Shown here: positions 5,673 through 7,323 of the stretch, piece by piece | Numbering within the stretch: position 1 is the stretch's first letter | Layout of the letters: every line of letters begins with the position of its first letter | Source of the DNA: Actinomycetes bacterium | GTDB taxonomy: Bacteria > Actinomycetota > Acidimicrobiia > Acidimicrobiales > CADCSY01 | Reading direction: 5' to 3' | NCBI GenBank assembly: GCA_025464025.1 | Contig: JAODBP010000349.1 | Location: 1 to 7,323 of the forward strand | Length of the DNA stretch: 7,323 bases | Position numbers and translations under genes: made by a program | Notes under the pieces: generated by a model | Database searches by the model: none | The model's input: the letters and a program-made list of their open reading frames with translations, nothing else | Told to the model about the DNA's origin: nothing

Positions 5673-6734
5673 ATGACGAAGTCCCCCCGCCTCCGCCGGG
5701 CCGGCCAGGTCGTCCTGGGGTTGGCGCTGACCTTGATCGTGGCCGGGTGCGCGTCGAACGCGCCGCAGGACACGCTCAAGCCGCAGGGCAAGTACGCCCG
5801 CGAGATCGACGACCTGTTCAAGCCGGTCTTCCTCGTCGCCGTGGCCGTGTTCATCCTCGTCGAGGGCATCGTCCTCGTGGCCGTGATCCGGTTCCGCCGG
5901 CACAAGGACGACGAGGACCTGCCGGAGGACTTCCCCGAGCAGGTCCACGGCAACTTCCGGCTCGAGATCGGCTGGACGATCCTCCCGGCGGTGATCCTCG
6001 CCGCCGTGGCCGTGTTCACGATCCCGGTGATCTTCGACCTGAACGCCCACCCGGCCAACTCGATGAACGTCAGCGTCACCGGCCAGAAGTACTGGTGGGG
6101 CTACCAGTACCCGGTGCAGGACGCGTACGGCATCGACAAGGTGATCACCACGGCCAACGAGCTCCACATCCCGGCCGGCAAGGAGATCTACCTCACGCTG
6201 ACGTCGAAGGACGTCATCCACTCCTTCTGGGCGCCCCGCCTCAACGGCAAGCACGACGTCGTGCCCGGCCGGGTCCACACCTGGCTCCTGCAGGCCGACA
6301 AGCCGGGCGTCTACTCCGGCCAGTGCGCCGAGTTCTGCGGCACCTCCCACGCCAACATGCGCCTGAAGGTCGTGGCCCACGACCAGGCCAGCTGGGACAA
6401 GTGGGTCGCCACCATGGAGACCCCGGTGACCAAGCCCACCAGCGGCATGGCGGCCGAGGGCTTCGACCTGTTCCAGACGAAGGGCTGCTCCGGCTGCCAC
6501 AAGGTCGACGGGGAGTGGGACGAGATCGCCAAGGGCAACCCGTCGGCGCCGAACCTCACCAAGCTCTTCACCCGCGACTGCTTCGCCGGCTGCATCTACA
6601 ACCTCGACGATCGCAACGAGCTCGAGGCGTGGCTCCGCAACCCGCAGCGCAAGGCGGGTTCGCTGATGAAGATCGGTCCCCTCTCCGAGGACGAGATCGA
6701 TCGCCTGTACGCCTACCTCCAGACCTTGAAGTAG
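5673..6734 (+). CDS. ctaC: Cytochrome c oxidase subunit II with fused cytochrome c domain (caa3-type), predicted lipoprotein
   Basis: Subunit II accepts electrons at the outer face and passes them through CuA to subunit I. The 353-residue protein starts with a lipoprotein signal ending LIVAGC (Cys26), followed by two TM helices (about 51-73 and 100-121). The cupredoxin domain has the aromatic KYWWGYQYP (139-147) and all CuA ligands: His183 (IHSFW), then C218-A-E220-F-C222-xxx-H226-xx-M229. A C-terminal cytochrome c domain (about 258-353) has the heme motif C272-SG-C275-H276 and a likely axial Met332. Such a fusion is the hallmark of caa3-type oxidases and lets soluble donors be bypassed. Unusual extra cysteines Cys303 and Cys307 (RDCFAGC) lie between the two heme ligands and may form a disulfide. 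Expected to be anchored in the membrane with the catalytic part outside. Canonical subunit I follows after 10 bases. Confidence 0.96.
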   Translation: MTKSPRLRRAGQVVLGLALTLIVAGCASNAPQDTLKPQGKYAREIDDLFKPVFLVAVAVFILVEGIVLVAVIRFRRHKDDEDLPEDFPEQVHGNFRLEIGWTILPAVILAAVAVFTIPVIFDLNAHPANSMNVSVTGQKYWWGYQYPVQDAYGIDKVITTANELHIPAGKEIYLTLTSKDVIHSFWAPRLNGKHDVVPGRVHTWLLQADKPGVYSGQCAEFCGTSHANMRLKVVAHDQASWDKWVATMETPVTKPTSGMAAEGFDLFQTKGCSGCHKVDGEWDEIAKGNPSAPNLTKLFTRDCFAGCIYNLDDRNELEAWLRNPQRKAGSLMKIGPLSEDEIDRLYAYLQTLK

Positions 6735-6744
6735 GGGATTCCCA

Positions 6745-7323
6745 ATGGCACCGAACGACGACGGACCCCTCGAGCTGCCGGCAGGCGACGAGCCCGAACC
6801 GCGCCAGCCCCTCGGCAGCTTCCGCCGGCCGACCTCGACCACGGGCTGGCGCTCGTGGATCACCACGGTCGACCACAAGAAGATCGGCATCATGTACGGC
6901 GCCACGGCGCTGGTGTTCCTGGGCATCGGTGGCCTCGAGGCCCTGATGATCCGGGCCCAGCTGGCCCAGCCCAACGGGCAGGTGCTCAGCCCGGAGGCCT
7001 ACAACCAGGCCTTCACCATGCACGGCACCACGATGGTCTTCTTCGTGATCATGCCGCTGCTGGCGGCCTTCTCGAACTACCTGATCCCGCTCCAGATCGG
7101 TGCCCGTGACGTCGCCTTCCCGCGGCTCAACGCGCTGTCGTACTGGATCTTCCTCTTCGCCGGCCTGTTCGTGTACTCCGGCGTGATCCTCCACGCCATC
7201 CCCGACAACGGCTGGTTCAACTACGCGCCGAACTCGGGCCTGGCCTACAGCCCGGGCCACGGGATCGACTTCTGGGACCTCGGCCTCCAGATCGCCGGCA
7301 TCGCCTCGCTCGTCGGCGCCGTG
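6745..7323 (+). CDS. ctaD: Cytochrome c oxidase subunit I, canonical, partial (C-terminus off the right edge)
   Basis: This is the catalytic subunit that holds heme a and the heme a3-CuB centre where O2 is reduced. Only the first 193 residues are in the window and the frame stays open to the last base. After a hydrophilic Pro/Glu-rich N-terminus come SWITTVDHKKIGIMY (37-51), then FTMHGTTMVFF (90-100) with the low-spin heme a ligand His93, then PLQIGARDVAFPRLNALSYW (115-134). Asp122 and Asn129 match the D-channel entrance residues (R. sphaeroides D132 and N139). The GWFNYAPNSG loop and SPGHGIDFWDLGLQ (169-182) follow. The remaining ligands (CuB His, HH pair, HFH) lie outside the window. ATG at 6745 has AGGGGA six bases upstream. 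In every position I can compare it keeps what the upstream paralogue has lost, so it is presumably the functional subunit. Confidence 0.96.
   Translation, partial: MAPNDDGPLELPAGDEPEPRQPLGSFRRPTSTTGWRSWITTVDHKKIGIMYGATALVFLGIGGLEALMIRAQLAQPNGQVLSPEAYNQAFTMHGTTMVFFVIMPLLAAFSNYLIPLQIGARDVAFPRLNALSYWIFLFAGLFVYSGVILHAIPDNGWFNYAPNSGLAYSPGHGIDFWDLGLQIAGIASLVGAV

Noticed and set aside
5643..5675. GTG at 5643 as the start of subunit II
   Set aside because: It is in frame and overlaps the previous stop, but ATG at 5673 has a strong ribosome binding site five bases upstream and gives a better lipoprotein signal peptide.
5178..6974. 598-residue minus-strand open frame antisense to subunit II and neighbours
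   Set aside because: It spans several well-supported plus-strand genes and has no family resemblance; it is a compositional shadow.
1..7323. tRNA/rRNA genes, CRISPR arrays, insertion sequences, attachment sites, rho-independent terminators
   Set aside because: The window is almost fully coding with short gaps. I saw no repeat array, transposase, RNA gene signature or hairpin followed by a T-run.

Overview
The window is a GC-rich (roughly 70% by eye) bacterial chromosome segment that encodes much of an aa3/caa3-type heme-copper cytochrome c oxidase and its heme A biosynthesis enzymes. A DUF2017 protein (an actinobacterial family), GTG start codons, TANNNT promoter hexamers placed exactly for leaderless mRNAs and the protein sequences point to Actinomycetota. 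The class Acidimicrobiia is my best guess, by inference and not by database search.

Layout. On the minus strand, reading leftward from about 1615, lie ctaA (heme A synthase), clpS (N-end-rule adaptor of Clp protease, overlapping the ctaA 3' end) and a DUF2017 gene that runs off the left edge. Divergently, on the plus strand, lies ctaB (heme O synthase). An 85-base gap with a likely promoter follows. Then comes a tight run of five genes: a 523-residue protein with the fold of oxidase subunit I, a short 5-TM subunit III, an unrecognised 7-TM protein with a His/Glu motif and a Ser/Thr tail, a lipoprotein subunit II with CuA and a fused cytochrome c domain, and the canonical subunit I, cut by the right edge after 193 residues.

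How they work together. CtaB farnesylates heme B to heme O and CtaA oxidises heme O to heme A. Heme A is inserted into subunit I (CtaD), while subunit II (CtaC) takes electrons through its own cytochrome c domain and CuA. ClpS and DUF2017 are neighbours with no evident role in respiration.

Most notable. The first gene of the oxidase run is a full-length, in-frame subunit I homologue that has lost almost every metal ligand. By hand alignment the heme a His is Ser86, the CuB histidines are Ile243, Gln292 and Asn293, and the heme a3 His is Gln371. Only the second heme a His survives (His373). The K-channel Lys and the Arg-Arg heme-propionate pair are also gone, yet the 12-TM scaffold and the family's C-terminal motif remain. 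It sits next to a subunit III that lacks the family's conserved TM Glu and a 7-TM protein of unknown function. It therefore looks like a structural or regulatory pseudo-oxidase subunit encoded alongside a genuine catalytic one. All alignments were made by eye.
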